Source: Veillonella atypica KON (GTDB lineage: Bacteria > Bacillota > Negativicutes > Veillonellales > Veillonellaceae). Taken from it: a stretch of DNA of 64,000 nt. Under the pieces are notes generated by a model. That model searched no databases. It saw nothing but the letters and a program-made list of their open reading frames with translations, and was not told where the DNA came from. This document shows positions 1 to 7,490 of this stretch, one piece after another. The position numbers were made by a program, and so were the translations under genes. How positions within the stretch are numbered: the stretch's first letter is position 1; the number at the start of each line of letters is the position of its first letter. The stretch is from positions 1 through 64,000 of the forward strand of contig NZ_PPDE01000005.1 of assembly GCF_002959915.1 (NCBI RefSeq), given 5' to 3'.

Positions 1-89
1 GGCTTTACTTAATAACAATAAGCGGAAATGTGCAACAAATATATATATATACCTTCTATGTGGTTTTCAGAGTACAAACTCTGACAGAT

Positions 90-203
90 TCAGTGGCGAT
101 AGCTACGAGGGTCCACCTGTTCCCATCTCGAACACAGTAGTTAAGTTCGTAAACGCCGAAAGTACTTGGCTGGAGACGGCCTGGGAGGATAGGAAGTCGC
201 TGA
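90..203 (+). rRNA. rrf: 5S ribosomal RNA
   Basis: About 114 nt with the usual 5S signature (GGTCCACCTG, CCCATCTCGAACAC, AAACGCCGAAAGTA, CTGGGAGGATAGGAAG). The 5' TCAGTGGC and 3' GTCGCTGA ends pair to close helix I, which fixes the ends. Bases 1-89 are then the tail of a 23S-5S spacer, so the window opens at the end of an rRNA operon. A strong terminator follows. Confidence 0.95.
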
Positions 204-210
204 TTAAGCT

Positions 211-243
211 AAAAAAGGCTAACCAAATGGTTAGCCTTTTTTG
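211..243 (+). terminator. rRNA operon terminator
   Basis: The stem AAAAGGCTAACC / GGTTAGCCTTTT with a short loop runs into a T-run directly after the 5S gene. Confidence 0.85.
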
Positions 244-653
244 TTATATATACTTACATGTAGAGTCCGACCAGCGTACCTGAGAAAATAGAGTATGGGG
301 TGATAGAGGCGCGTAGAGACGTTTGTGATTCACACATCATATATAAATATGCACAAAAAATTACTCATTTTACAATTTGTTTAAATTCTATTCACTCATA
401 ATTCATATAGAATCTTTATACTATCAATAGTTGATTGAGATCAACTAGGAAATGGAGGTCTACTACTTAATAACTTTTATCTGTCCCTTTTACAAATAAT
501 ACAAACAACACAACACAAAACAATACAACACATAAAACAACACTTAAATACACAACAATACTCTCCCTGTGTATAAAAAACAATACATATACAAAACTCT
601 CTAATTATATATACCATCTCCCGTATATATAAAGATAAAAGTTAAGTAGACAA
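244..653. other. AT-rich intergenic region with a G-free tract
   Basis: I see no gene here. Bases 484-568 have no G on the + strand (85 nt made mostly of CAA, ACA and ATA words), so the complement is C-free. The rest is AT-rich and unremarkable. Confidence 0.6.
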
Positions 654-685
654 AAAGAGCCCGAAAGGGCTCTTTCCTTTTTTCG
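654..685 (+). terminator. Rho-independent terminator-like hairpin
   Basis: AAAGAGCCC - GAA - GGGCTCTTT followed by CCTTTTTT. No gene precedes it directly, so it may end an unrecognised transcript from 244-650 or act as a backup for the rRNA operon. Confidence 0.7.
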
Positions 686-817
686 TATAAATAGTATTGT
701 TATAGAATAATTATCTGTTTGTATACATGAAAGTGAGGAGACAATTATCTTTGTACTTTGATAGTAATTTATATATTATATAAAAAAGATGAAATTCTTA
801 AATATCTTAGAATTGCC

Positions 818-847
818 TTGACAGATGGGGGCGCTTCTTGGTATTAT
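818..847 (+). promoter_or_regulatory. tRNA-Trp promoter
   Basis: TTGACA at 818-823, an 18-nt spacer, then TATTAT at 842-847, about 30 nt upstream of the mature tRNA. Confidence 0.65.
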
Positions 848-877
848 ATTCAAGTATCAAGTACACTTGATGTGCAT

Positions 878-953
878 AGGGGTATAGCTCAATTGGTAGA
901 GTAGCGGTCTCCAAAACCGTTGGTTGTGGGTTCAAGTCCTACTGCCCCTGCCA
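878..953 (+). tRNA. tRNA-Trp (CCA)
   Basis: Complete cloverleaf. Acceptor AGGGGTA pairs with TGCCCCT (one G-U). The D-loop contains AATTGGTAGA, the anticodon loop is CTCCAAA (anticodon CCA), the T-loop is GTTCAAGTC, the discriminator is G and the CCA end is encoded. A GC hairpin (965-982) follows. Confidence 0.95.
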
Positions 954-964
954 AACTTTAGAGC

Positions 965-982
965 TGCGACCTTCGGGTCGCA
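965..982 (+). terminator. hairpin after tRNA-Trp
   Basis: TGCGACC-TTCG-GGTCGCA, with a UUCG-class tetraloop. Only a weak T-tract follows, so termination or processing is inferred. Confidence 0.5.
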
Positions 983-1069
983 ATTCTATAAAAAAGTTAC
1001 TTAAAAATATTAAAATAATGCTTGCAAAAAGCTAGTCATTATGTTAATATAATCAAGTACCAAGTACAT

Positions 1070-1146
1070 GACTCAGTAGCTCAGCTGGATAGAGCGTTTG
1101 ACTACGAATCAAAAGGCCAGGGGTTCGAATCCCTTCTGGGTCACCA
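1070..1146 (+). tRNA. tRNA-Arg (ACG)
   Basis: Acceptor GACTCAG pairs with CTGGGTC (one G-U), the anticodon loop is CTACGAA (ACG, expected A-to-I edited), the T-arm contains GGTTCGAATCC, and CCA is encoded at 1144-1146. A candidate -10 TATAAT is at 1048-1053 with TTGCAA at 1022-1027 (20-nt spacer, longer than ideal). Confidence 0.95.
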
Positions 1147-1150
1147 AACT

Positions 1151-1180
1151 AAAACTCACACGAACGTGTGAGTTTTTTTA
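1151..1180 (+). terminator. tRNA-Arg terminator
   Basis: AAACTCACACG / CGTGTGAGTTT stem followed by TTTTT. Confidence 0.85.
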
Positions 1181-1250
1181 TTATTGTCTTTAGACTGGTT
1201 CGCGACGTAGTCGCGAATCATAAAACCACCCGCTATGCGGGTGCGGCAAC

Positions 1251-1258
1251 GAAAGTTA
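1251..1258. repeat. 8-bp target-site duplication, left copy
   Basis: GAAAGTTA directly abuts the left inverted repeat. The same 8 bp are at 2608-2615 directly after the right inverted repeat. Confidence 0.9.
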
Positions 1259-1290
1259 GGGTTATAGGACAAAACGTGTTGGTTTTATAG

Positions 1291-1322
1291 GCGATAGAGC
1301 CAGTAAATTACTGGCTCTATCG
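1291..1322. terminator. 32-bp perfect palindrome inside the IS left end
   Basis: GCGATAGAGCCAGTAA is followed directly by its exact reverse complement, with no loop. It lies between the left IR and the transposase gene. It may block read-through transcription from outside, as in other insertion sequences (inference). Confidence 0.6.
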
Positions 1323-1457
1323 CCATTTTAAGTTCTTTTGATAAACTTAGAGGGTGGACAAAATGTGTTGGTAAAAAATCTCAAAACCCTTGATTTTACT
1401 GGCTTTAATAAGGTTATATCTTCTTAGAAAATCGTATTCTAAGTGGAGGGAATAATC

Positions 1458-2579
1458 ATGCTAGTAAGATGTATAAATTGTGGATTTTCTTGTCAAAAAT
1501 ATGGGAAAACTAAAGCTGGATCACAACGATGGCATTGTAAGCAGTGTAACATCACCTTTACACAAACTATTGATAATACTACTAAATGTTTTCATCGATT
1601 TCTAAATTGGTTATTTAGTAAAGAAACACAACAGGACATGCCTGGGCAGGGCCGTACATTTCGTAGACAGATAGCTGATTTCTGGAAAATATGGCCTATG
1701 TCGCCCAAAATTGAAACCCAGAGAGATGTGGTATTCGTTGATGGTATTTACTTAGCTAAAAAAGCTTGTATTTTGATCTGTTATGATGGTGAACATGTAT
1801 TAGGATGGTATTTATGTAGGTCAGAACAGTCTCGATCATGGCAAGCTCTTATGCAGCGAATAGCGACCCCCATTGTGGTCGTTTCTGATGGTGGACCTGG
1901 CCTTAGAAAAGCATTAAAAAAAGTTTGGCGTACGGCCAAACTTCAACGTTGTATTGTTCATGCTGTATGGCAAGTGCATCGTTACACTACTAGACGGCCT
2001 AAAACATTAGCAGGCATTATGTTAAGAGATTTAGCAAGCGATTTGTATAGTGTAAAAACACAAGAAGATGCACAAATATGGATTCAACGATTATTTAATT
2101 GGAGAGTGACTTTTAAAGAGTTTCTAAGTGAAATGACACGTGATAGTAATGATAATTTAAGAGCTATGCATGAACGCTTATTAAAAGCTTATAACTCTCT
2201 AGTAGTGTTAATTAATACAGAGACAATGTTTCGATATTTAGATGAAACATTGGTGTTGGATAAAGAATGTCCGAGGACTAATAACCCTATTGAAGGCGGG
2301 GTAAACGCACAACTCAGACGTTTATTGCGTTACCATCGAGGGATGTCTGTAGAAAAACGTATAAAAGCGGTCTTTTGGTGGTGTTATTTACACTCACCAA
2401 GACCGCTTTCTGCAAAAGAAATACTTGAGGTAATGCCAACTGATGCAAGTATTTCTAAAATATATAGATCTATGAATGAAAGAGCCCAACTTCAAGGCAT
2501 AATTCCAACTTGGGGGGATGCCATTTCTTGGGGTGATTTGCATAACTATGACAAATTATCTTTCAATGATTGGGATTAA
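1458..2579 (+). CDS. IS256/IS1249-like DDE transposase
   Basis: 373 residues. It catalyses cut-and-paste or copy-out transposition of the surrounding IS. An N-terminal zinc ribbon (CINCG...CKQC, followed by KTKAGSQRW-type residues) is typical of the IS1249 branch. The DDE-type catalytic core shows D in VFVDGIY, D in VVSDGGPGLRKAL, the QRCIVH segment of the mutator/IS256 group, and E in NNPIEGG. ATG at 1458 is preferred over an upstream GTG because GGAGGG lies 8-9 nt before it. The frame is intact and both ends are perfect, so the element may still move. Confidence 0.88.
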   Translation: MLVRCINCGFSCQKYGKTKAGSQRWHCKQCNITFTQTIDNTTKCFHRFLNWLFSKETQQDMPGQGRTFRRQIADFWKIWPMSPKIETQRDVVFVDGIYLAKKACILICYDGEHVLGWYLCRSEQSRSWQALMQRIATPIVVVSDGGPGLRKALKKVWRTAKLQRCIVHAVWQVHRYTTRRPKTLAGIMLRDLASDLYSVKTQEDAQIWIQRLFNWRVTFKEFLSEMTRDSNDNLRAMHERLLKAYNSLVVLINTETMFRYLDETLVLDKECPRTNNPIEGGVNAQLRRLLRYHRGMSVEKRIKAVFWWCYLHSPRPLSAKEILEVMPTDASISKIYRSMNERAQLQGIIPTWGDAISWGDLHNYDKLSFNDWD

Positions 2580-2607
2580 AGTACCAACACGTTTTGTCCT
2601 ATAACCC

Positions 2608-2615
2608 GAAAGTTA
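2608..2615. repeat. 8-bp target-site duplication, right copy
   Basis: GAAAGTTA, identical to 1251-1258. Confidence 0.9.
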
Positions 2616-2621
2616 TACAAA

Positions 2622-2688
2622 AAAATCACCTTGCTTAAGTATAATGTAGGTGTTCAAGCCGCATTATATACAAAAGAAAGGTGATTTT
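2622..2688 (+). promoter_or_regulatory. RBS-sequestering leader hairpin of tnpA
   Basis: AAAATCACCTT at 2622-2632 is the exact reverse complement of AAGGTGATTTT at 2678-2688. The latter contains the Shine-Dalgarno AAGGTG just before the ATG at 2691. A transcript reading in from outside would hide the ribosome site. Leader structures that repress TnpA translation are known in IS200. Confidence 0.7.
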
Positions 2689-2690
2689 AT

Positions 2691-3152
2691 ATGGCAACAA
2701 AGACACAGAGCCTTGCGCACACAAAATGGTTATGCAAATACCATATAGTATTTACACCTAAGTATAGACGTAAAGTTATATATAATCAATACAGAAATAG
2801 TTTACTTGAAATACTGAGACGTTTATGTGAATATAAGGGCGTCAAGATTATAGAGGGGGAGCTTATGGCAGATCATGTGCATATGCTAGTGTTAATTCCA
2901 CCTAAAATATCAGTTTCATCTTTTATGGGATATCTAAAGGGTAAAAGTGCGCTAATGATGTTCGATAAACACGCAAACTTAAAGTATAAATTTGGAAATA
3001 GACACTTTTGGTCCGAGGGATATTATGTAAGTACGGTAGGATTAAATGAAGCTACCGTAAAAAAATATATACGTGAGCAAGAGTTACATGACCAAATGAA
3101 AGATAAACTTAGTGTAAAAGAATATGAGGACCCTTTTAAGGGTAGCAAGTAA
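2691..3152 (+). CDS. tnpA: IS200/IS605 family transposase TnpA
   Basis: 153 residues, the usual length for a Y1 HUH single-strand transposase. The metal-binding HUH motif is HVHML (about residues 62-66). The catalytic Tyr lies in the C-terminal helix (VKKYIREQE, about residue 126). The N-terminus KYHIVFTPKYRRKV is diagnostic for the family. No tnpB or RNA-guided nuclease gene is nearby, so this is the IS200-like single-gene form. The gene is intact although the element's left end has been split by the neighbouring IS. Confidence 0.93.
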   Translation: MATKTQSLAHTKWLCKYHIVFTPKYRRKVIYNQYRNSLLEILRRLCEYKGVKIIEGELMADHVHMLVLIPPKISVSSFMGYLKGKSALMMFDKHANLKYKFGNRHFWSEGYYVSTVGLNEATVKKYIREQELHDQMKDKLSVKEYEDPFKGSK

Positions 3153-3412
3153 TACATATCCCCTTTAAGGGGACCGTTACGAGTCAATGGCTATGCGGCT
3201 TGAACGTAGTGAAAGCCAGCGCCTTTAGACGCTGGCCTAGTACTACGGGCTTATAGCCCGTGAGCAAACCACCCGTTTTACGGGTGGTTCTGATTTTCTT
3301 ATACAATTTTCATGTACATGTGGTATGTTAAAAAGGTATTTTCAATCTGTATCGTGAATATATAATATATAGACTTATGTAAGTTAGGCTTTCATAAAAA
3401 GGAGCTGAGTAT

Positions 3413-4720
3413 ATGGCAATAGATCGAAATGAGAGATTTGACGTTATCGTCGTAGGGGCAGGGCCGGCGGGTGCTGCAGCGGCGTTACGTTTGGCGGAGC
3501 AGCGTGTGAAGGTGTTGGTCATTGAGCGCGGGATGGCGCCAGGTGCTAAGAATATGATGGGCGGCCGTATTTATACGCATTCTCTAGAGAAATTGATACC
3601 GGATTTTAGAAATCGTGCGCCGCTTGAAAGAAAGGTGACAAAGGAACGCATTTCCATCGGTGCTGGCAATGAGATGACGACCATCGAATATAGTTACCAA
3701 GATGTGAAAGAAAATGAAGAATCCTATGTTGTGTTGCGTGCTAAATTCGATAAATGGCTGGCCGAAGAGGCTGAGAAGAAAGGGGCTTTGCTCGTTTCTA
3801 ATGTACAGGTAACGGAACTCATCACCGAAGGGGAAGGTAAAAAACGTCGCGTTGTAGGTGTACGTTGTCACGATGATGAGGTGTATGCAAAACTTGTTAT
3901 CATCGCTGAAGGTGCTAACACAGTGCTTTTAGAAGAGGCTGGTTTGGCTGACCCTACAGATCCTAAGACGATGGCTGTGGGTGTGAAAGAGGTATATAAA
4001 TTCAAAAAAGAGGACCTCGAGAATCGCCTTATGTTATCTGGTGATGAAGGCATGGCATGGCTTACGTTGGGCGATATGACAGATGGTCTACTAGGCGGCG
4101 GCTTTATATATACGAATAAGGACAGCCTTTCCGTAGGCATGGTAGTAGGCCTTGAGGATATCGGCTTGGCAGATAAATCAGTTGACGAAATGTTGGAGGC
4201 TTTCACCAGTCATCCTAGAATTGCACCGCTTTTGAAAAATGGTCAATTAAAGGAACACAGCGCGCATCTTGTGCCTGAAGGCGGTTATAAAGCGATGCCA
4301 AAATTGGGCGGCAAGGGTTACATCATCGTTGGTGATGCGGCGCGGATGTGCATGAATCTGGGGTACACGATTCGTGGTATGGATTTGGCTATCGAGTCCG
4401 GCATGTGCGCAGCTGAGGCGGTCAATGTGGCGCTACGCGACGAAAATATGGATCGCGTTACTAAATTGTACGAAAAACAAATCAAGGCGTCTTGGTTGCG
4501 TCGCGATATGAAATTGTATAAAAATATGCCGAAATTCTTGGCCTCTAATCCGCGTATTTTTAATGAGTATCCTGCATTTGTAAACAATCTTATGCGTGAT
4601 GTATTCACCGTAAATGGTGACGGTGCGGTGCCATTGATGAAAAAATTGTTACGCCGCGTCAAGGATGTAGGCCTATTCAGATTGATTCGTGATGCATGGA
4701 AAGGGGTGCGTTCCCTATGA
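3413..4720 (+). CDS. fixC: FixC-type flavoprotein:quinone oxidoreductase
   Basis: 435 residues. The N-terminal FAD-binding Rossmann motif VVGAGPAGAAAALRLAEQ is at about residues 11-28. A second FAD segment is GYIIVGDAARM (about 302-312), followed by the GMDLAIESG helix. FixC passes electrons from the FixAB flavoprotein through FixX toward quinone. The family belongs to the electron-bifurcating FixABCX complex, which couples NADH oxidation to ferredoxin and quinone reduction. AAGGAG lies 8-9 nt before the ATG. The stop overlaps the next start (ATGA), so the genes are translationally coupled. Confidence 0.9.
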   Translation: MAIDRNERFDVIVVGAGPAGAAAALRLAEQRVKVLVIERGMAPGAKNMMGGRIYTHSLEKLIPDFRNRAPLERKVTKERISIGAGNEMTTIEYSYQDVKENEESYVVLRAKFDKWLAEEAEKKGALLVSNVQVTELITEGEGKKRRVVGVRCHDDEVYAKLVIIAEGANTVLLEEAGLADPTDPKTMAVGVKEVYKFKKEDLENRLMLSGDEGMAWLTLGDMTDGLLGGGFIYTNKDSLSVGMVVGLEDIGLADKSVDEMLEAFTSHPRIAPLLKNGQLKEHSAHLVPEGGYKAMPKLGGKGYIIVGDAARMCMNLGYTIRGMDLAIESGMCAAEAVNVALRDENMDRVTKLYEKQIKASWLRRDMKLYKNMPKFLASNPRIFNEYPAFVNNLMRDVFTVNGDGAVPLMKKLLRRVKDVGLFRLIRDAWKGVRSL

Positions 4721-4995
4721 AATTAGAAGAGCGTTTGGGCGCGAATAAATATTATGTAGATGAAACGTGTCCTCACATCATTATTGATGGTGAAAGCGTA
4801 AGCCGCGAAGAAGCGATGAAGCTCGTGAATGGTTGTCCTGCAGGTTTATACACATTGCAAGAGGACGGCACGCTTGCTTTTGATTTTGCGGGCTGTCTCG
4901 AATGTGGCACATGTCGCGTATTATGTGGACACAGTGTTGTTAAGACTTGGAAATATCCTCGTAACGCCAAGGGCGTAGAGTTTAGACAGGGGTGA
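4717..4995 (+). CDS. fixX: FixX-type ferredoxin-like protein
   Basis: 92 residues. The C-terminal half carries an Fe-S cluster motif, CLECGTCRVLC, plus an upstream Cys (NGCPAGLY), the FixX arrangement. It is the Fe-S partner of FixC, comparable to the C-terminal ferredoxin domain of ETF-quinone oxidoreductase. The start at 4717 overlaps the fixC stop by 4 bp and has AAGGGG upstream; an in-frame ATG 21 nt earlier lies inside fixC and has no good site. Confidence 0.9.
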   Translation: MKLEERLGANKYYVDETCPHIIIDGESVSREEAMKLVNGCPAGLYTLQEDGTLAFDFAGCLECGTCRVLCGHSVVKTWKYPRNAKGVEFRQG

Positions 4996-4999
4996 GTGC

Positions 5000-6004
5000 A
5001 TGGAATTATTAGTCTGTATAAAACAAGTACCGGATACGTCGGAAATTAAACTAGATCCGGAAACAAATAATCTCATCCGCACAGGTCTGCCTAGTATTGT
5101 AAACCCTTACGACATGCACGCGCTTGAGGCGGCTTTAACTGTGAAAGACCAAATTGAAGGCAGTCGCGTTACGGTTGTGACTATGGGGCCTCCACAAGCC
5201 GAAGAGGCATTGCGTCAATGCTTGGCGTTAGGCGCTGATGATGCGGTGCTCGTAACAGATCGTGCCTTTGGTGGTGCCGATACATTGGCTACAAGTTATA
5301 CGATTGCATCTGCTATTCGTCATATTCAACGAACCATGAACCGTCAGTTCCAACTCATTTTCTGCGGAAAACAAGCTATCGATGGCGATACAGCTCAGGT
5401 AGGCCCTCAAATCGCAGAGGAACTCGGTATGGCGCAAGCTACCTATGCTTGTGAATTTTCCGTAGACCAAGCCTCTCAAAAGGCGATTGTAAAGCGGGAG
5501 CACGAGAACGGTTATGAAGTGATTGAAGCTCCGTTGCCATTGCTTGTGACGACGACAGCCGAACTTAACGAGCCACGTCAACCTGGCCTTTGGAGCTCCA
5601 TTTACGCGAAACGATATACTATTAATCATATTACCTTGCGTGATATGCCTCATATTGATGAAAGCCGCATTGGCCTTACCGGTTCCCCAACACGGGTACG
5701 CAAGGTATACCAACCACCGCTTCGTGGCAAGGTAGAAATGCTTTCATCCGTCGACGAAGGTGCCAAAAAGGTGCTCGAATTGGCGTACCACATCAAGCCT
5801 GAAAAGTTCGCACACCTTTTGGTGCCAAATGACACACCGGTTGTAGAGGCGCAAGACGATGAGGGCATTGACGTAAATGACCCAGTACAGCGAGCTGCGT
5901 CTGTTGAAAGCGTGGTGCCTAGCGAACCTAAGGCGGTAGATCCAAATACATTTGCAGCAGAGGCCGCTAAAGCTGATGCTGTTTCCGAAGGAGGTGACCG
6001 ATAA
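5000..6004 (+). CDS. fixA: electron transfer flavoprotein beta subunit (FixA)
   Basis: 334 residues, longer than a typical ETF-beta (about 250-280). The start MELLVCIKQVPDTSEIKLDP and the nucleotide-binding GADDAVLVTD and CGKQAIDGDTAQVGP segments are hallmarks. In FixAB-type ETFs this subunit holds the bifurcating FAD and NADH site. The last ~70 residues are acidic and Ala/Val-rich, resemble nothing I recognise and may be a linker. The stop and the next start share one base (TAATG). Confidence 0.92.
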   Translation: MELLVCIKQVPDTSEIKLDPETNNLIRTGLPSIVNPYDMHALEAALTVKDQIEGSRVTVVTMGPPQAEEALRQCLALGADDAVLVTDRAFGGADTLATSYTIASAIRHIQRTMNRQFQLIFCGKQAIDGDTAQVGPQIAEELGMAQATYACEFSVDQASQKAIVKREHENGYEVIEAPLPLLVTTTAELNEPRQPGLWSSIYAKRYTINHITLRDMPHIDESRIGLTGSPTRVRKVYQPPLRGKVEMLSSVDEGAKKVLELAYHIKPEKFAHLLVPNDTPVVEAQDDEGIDVNDPVQRAASVESVVPSEPKAVDPNTFAAEAAKADAVSEGGDR

Positions 6005-6999
6005 TGACAAATTTTGATGAATACAGAGACGTTTTTGTCGTAGCTGATACCATCGATGACGTAGTGCATCCAGTTACGTATGAACTTATCGGTCAAGCCC
6101 GCCGCATCGCCAAAGAACTGGGCCAACTCGTGCAAGTCATGCTCCTCGGTGAAAACGTACAAGCTGAGGCGGAGGAACTTGTGGCTCATGGTGCCGATAT
6201 TGTTCACGTTTTTGAAAGTCCCCTCTTGAAATACTATACAACGGATGGCTATACAAAGGTATTGACGGATTTCTTTGAAGACCATAAACCGAATATCCTT
6301 TTAATTGGTGCTACCAACAATGGCCGTGACCTAGCACCGCGCATGTCTGGTCGCATGCAAAATGGCGTTGTAGCAGATTGCACTATCCTAACGGTAGATA
6401 CAGAAGAAGGCCTTGTAGAATGGACCCGTCCTGCTTTAGGTGGCAATATCTTGGCTGAAATTATTTCGCCAAACCATCGTCCACAAATGGGCTCTGTTCG
6501 TCCTAATGTATTCAAAAAACCTGAGCGCATTGCGGACAGTTGGGGCCGTATCCAACTTGAACAATTTGACCTAAAGGCCGAAGACATTCGCACTAAACGG
6601 CTAGATTTTATTCCATTCAGCAAGTCTGGTTATAATATCCAAGAAGCGGATATCATCGTAGCTGGCGGTCGTGGTATGGGTTCAAAGGAAAACTTTGATA
6701 AACTCTACGAACTTGCTGATGCTATCGGCGGCGTTGTAGGCGCTACCCGTCCACTCGTTGAAAAAGGCTGGATTGAACTGCCATACCAAGTAGGCCAAAC
6801 CGGTAAAACCGTAAGCCCTAAACTATACTTGGCATTTGGTATCTCTGGCGCTATCCAACACGTAAGCGGCATCTCTGGTGCCGATACAATCGTGGCCATT
6901 AACAATGATCCAAATGCAGAAATCTTCCAGCACGCTAACTATGGAATTGTTGGGGATTGTATGGAAGTTCTCAACGATATGTTGGCGCATTTAAAATAG
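6004..6999 (+). CDS. fixB: electron transfer flavoprotein alpha subunit (FixB)
   Basis: 331 residues. The C-terminal FAD-binding domain is clear: VAGGRGMGSKENF, GATRPLVEKGW, GQTGKTVSPKLYLAFGISG and AINNDPNAEIFQHANYGIVG. It forms the ETF heterodimer with FixA and hands electrons to FixC/FixX. It is the last gene of the fixC-X-A-B operon and is followed by a very large palindrome acting as a terminator. Confidence 0.94.
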   Translation: MTNFDEYRDVFVVADTIDDVVHPVTYELIGQARRIAKELGQLVQVMLLGENVQAEAEELVAHGADIVHVFESPLLKYYTTDGYTKVLTDFFEDHKPNILLIGATNNGRDLAPRMSGRMQNGVVADCTILTVDTEEGLVEWTRPALGGNILAEIISPNHRPQMGSVRPNVFKKPERIADSWGRIQLEQFDLKAEDIRTKRLDFIPFSKSGYNIQEADIIVAGGRGMGSKENFDKLYELADAIGGVVGATRPLVEKGWIELPYQVGQTGKTVSPKLYLAFGISGAIQHVSGISGADTIVAINNDPNAEIFQHANYGIVGDCMEVLNDMLAHLK

Positions 7000-7004
7000 A
7001 ACAT

Positions 7005-7172
7005 AAAAAGATTGGGCTCTTAGCTTAATTGCCGTAGTAGAAAGGACCCCTTCCAAAAAACTCCACCGGCCGGGTCTGACTCCGGCCTTCGGCCTCCGCA
7101 GGGCCAAAGTCGTTTTTCGAAAGGGGTTCTTTCTTATCTCTACAGTCAATACAGCCATAGGCCCAATCTTTT
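7005..7172 (+). repeat. palindromic repeat element A / fixB terminator
   Basis: A conserved core at 7061-7112 (CTCCACCGGCCGGGTCTG ... CAGGGCCAAAGTCG) with an inner CCGGCCTTCGGCC hairpin. It is flanked by long complementary arms: GAAAGGACCCCTTCCAAAA before, TTTTCGAAAGGGGTTCTTTC after, extending outward to GATTGGGC / GCCCAATC. A T-run follows. The same core recurs at many other gene ends in the window. Confidence 0.75.
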
Positions 7173-7421
7173 TATGTTTTTCTTAAATTAGCACCTACAC
7201 ATTTGTTGATAGGAACAGGAAAAAGTCGTTTTCAGAACCCTATCGGTTCTTTGCTATCTACATTAGTCTATTTTTAGCGCCAGCATAATCGTTGGAAATC
7301 CACAGTGAGGGTAAAGTCGTTTTTCGAAAGGGGTTCTTTCTTATCTCTACAGTCAATACAGCCATAGGCCCAATCTTTTTATGTTTCCCCTTAAATTAGC
7401 GCCAACATGTTCGTTGAAATA
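7107..7421 (+). repeat. three tandem half-copies of element A
   Basis: The right half AAAGTCGTTTTTCGAAAGGGG...CCCAATCTTTTTATG at 7107-7173 is repeated nearly exactly at 7315-7384, with a diverged copy at 7223-7265. Each is followed by a variant of TTAAATTAGCGCCAACATG (about 7174, 7265 and 7391). No gene is seen between fixB and the Fic gene. Confidence 0.7.
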
Positions 7422-7490
7422 ATATAAGTAGAAATATGGTAAAATGGTGTTATACATATCATAGTTGAATGGACGTAGGGAGGTGATGTT

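Larger units (their letters stand above)
1259..2607 (+). mobile_element. IS256/IS1249-like insertion sequence, complete
   Basis: A 1349-bp element with perfect 25-bp terminal inverted repeats (1259-1283 and 2583-2607; outer end GGGTTATAGGACAAAACGTG). It is flanked by the direct repeat GAAAGTTA and carries one transposase gene. An 8-bp duplication fits the IS256 family. Removing the element and one GAAAGTTA restores a continuous IS200 left end. A second IR-like copy (16 of 17 bp) sits inside at 1356-1372. Confidence 0.92.
1190..3300 (+). mobile_element. IS200/IS605-type element, interrupted by a second IS
   Basis: The left part (about 1190-1258) has subterminal hairpins (TTCGCGAC/GTCGCGAA and CACCCGC-TAT-GCGGGTG). 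The right part (about 3200-3300) has matching ones (GGGCTTATAGCCC and CCACCCG-TTTTA-CGGGTGG). A tnpA gene lies between. Hairpin ends without inverted termini are the IS200/IS605 pattern. The left end is split at 1258/2608 by another IS. Outer limits are approximate because this family makes no target duplication. Confidence 0.75.

Noticed and set aside
2691-3152. TnpA as a RAYT enzyme for the palindromic repeats
   Set aside because: It sits in a normal IS200-type element with its own hairpin ends, whose sequences do not match the palindrome cores; a link is possible but unsupported here.
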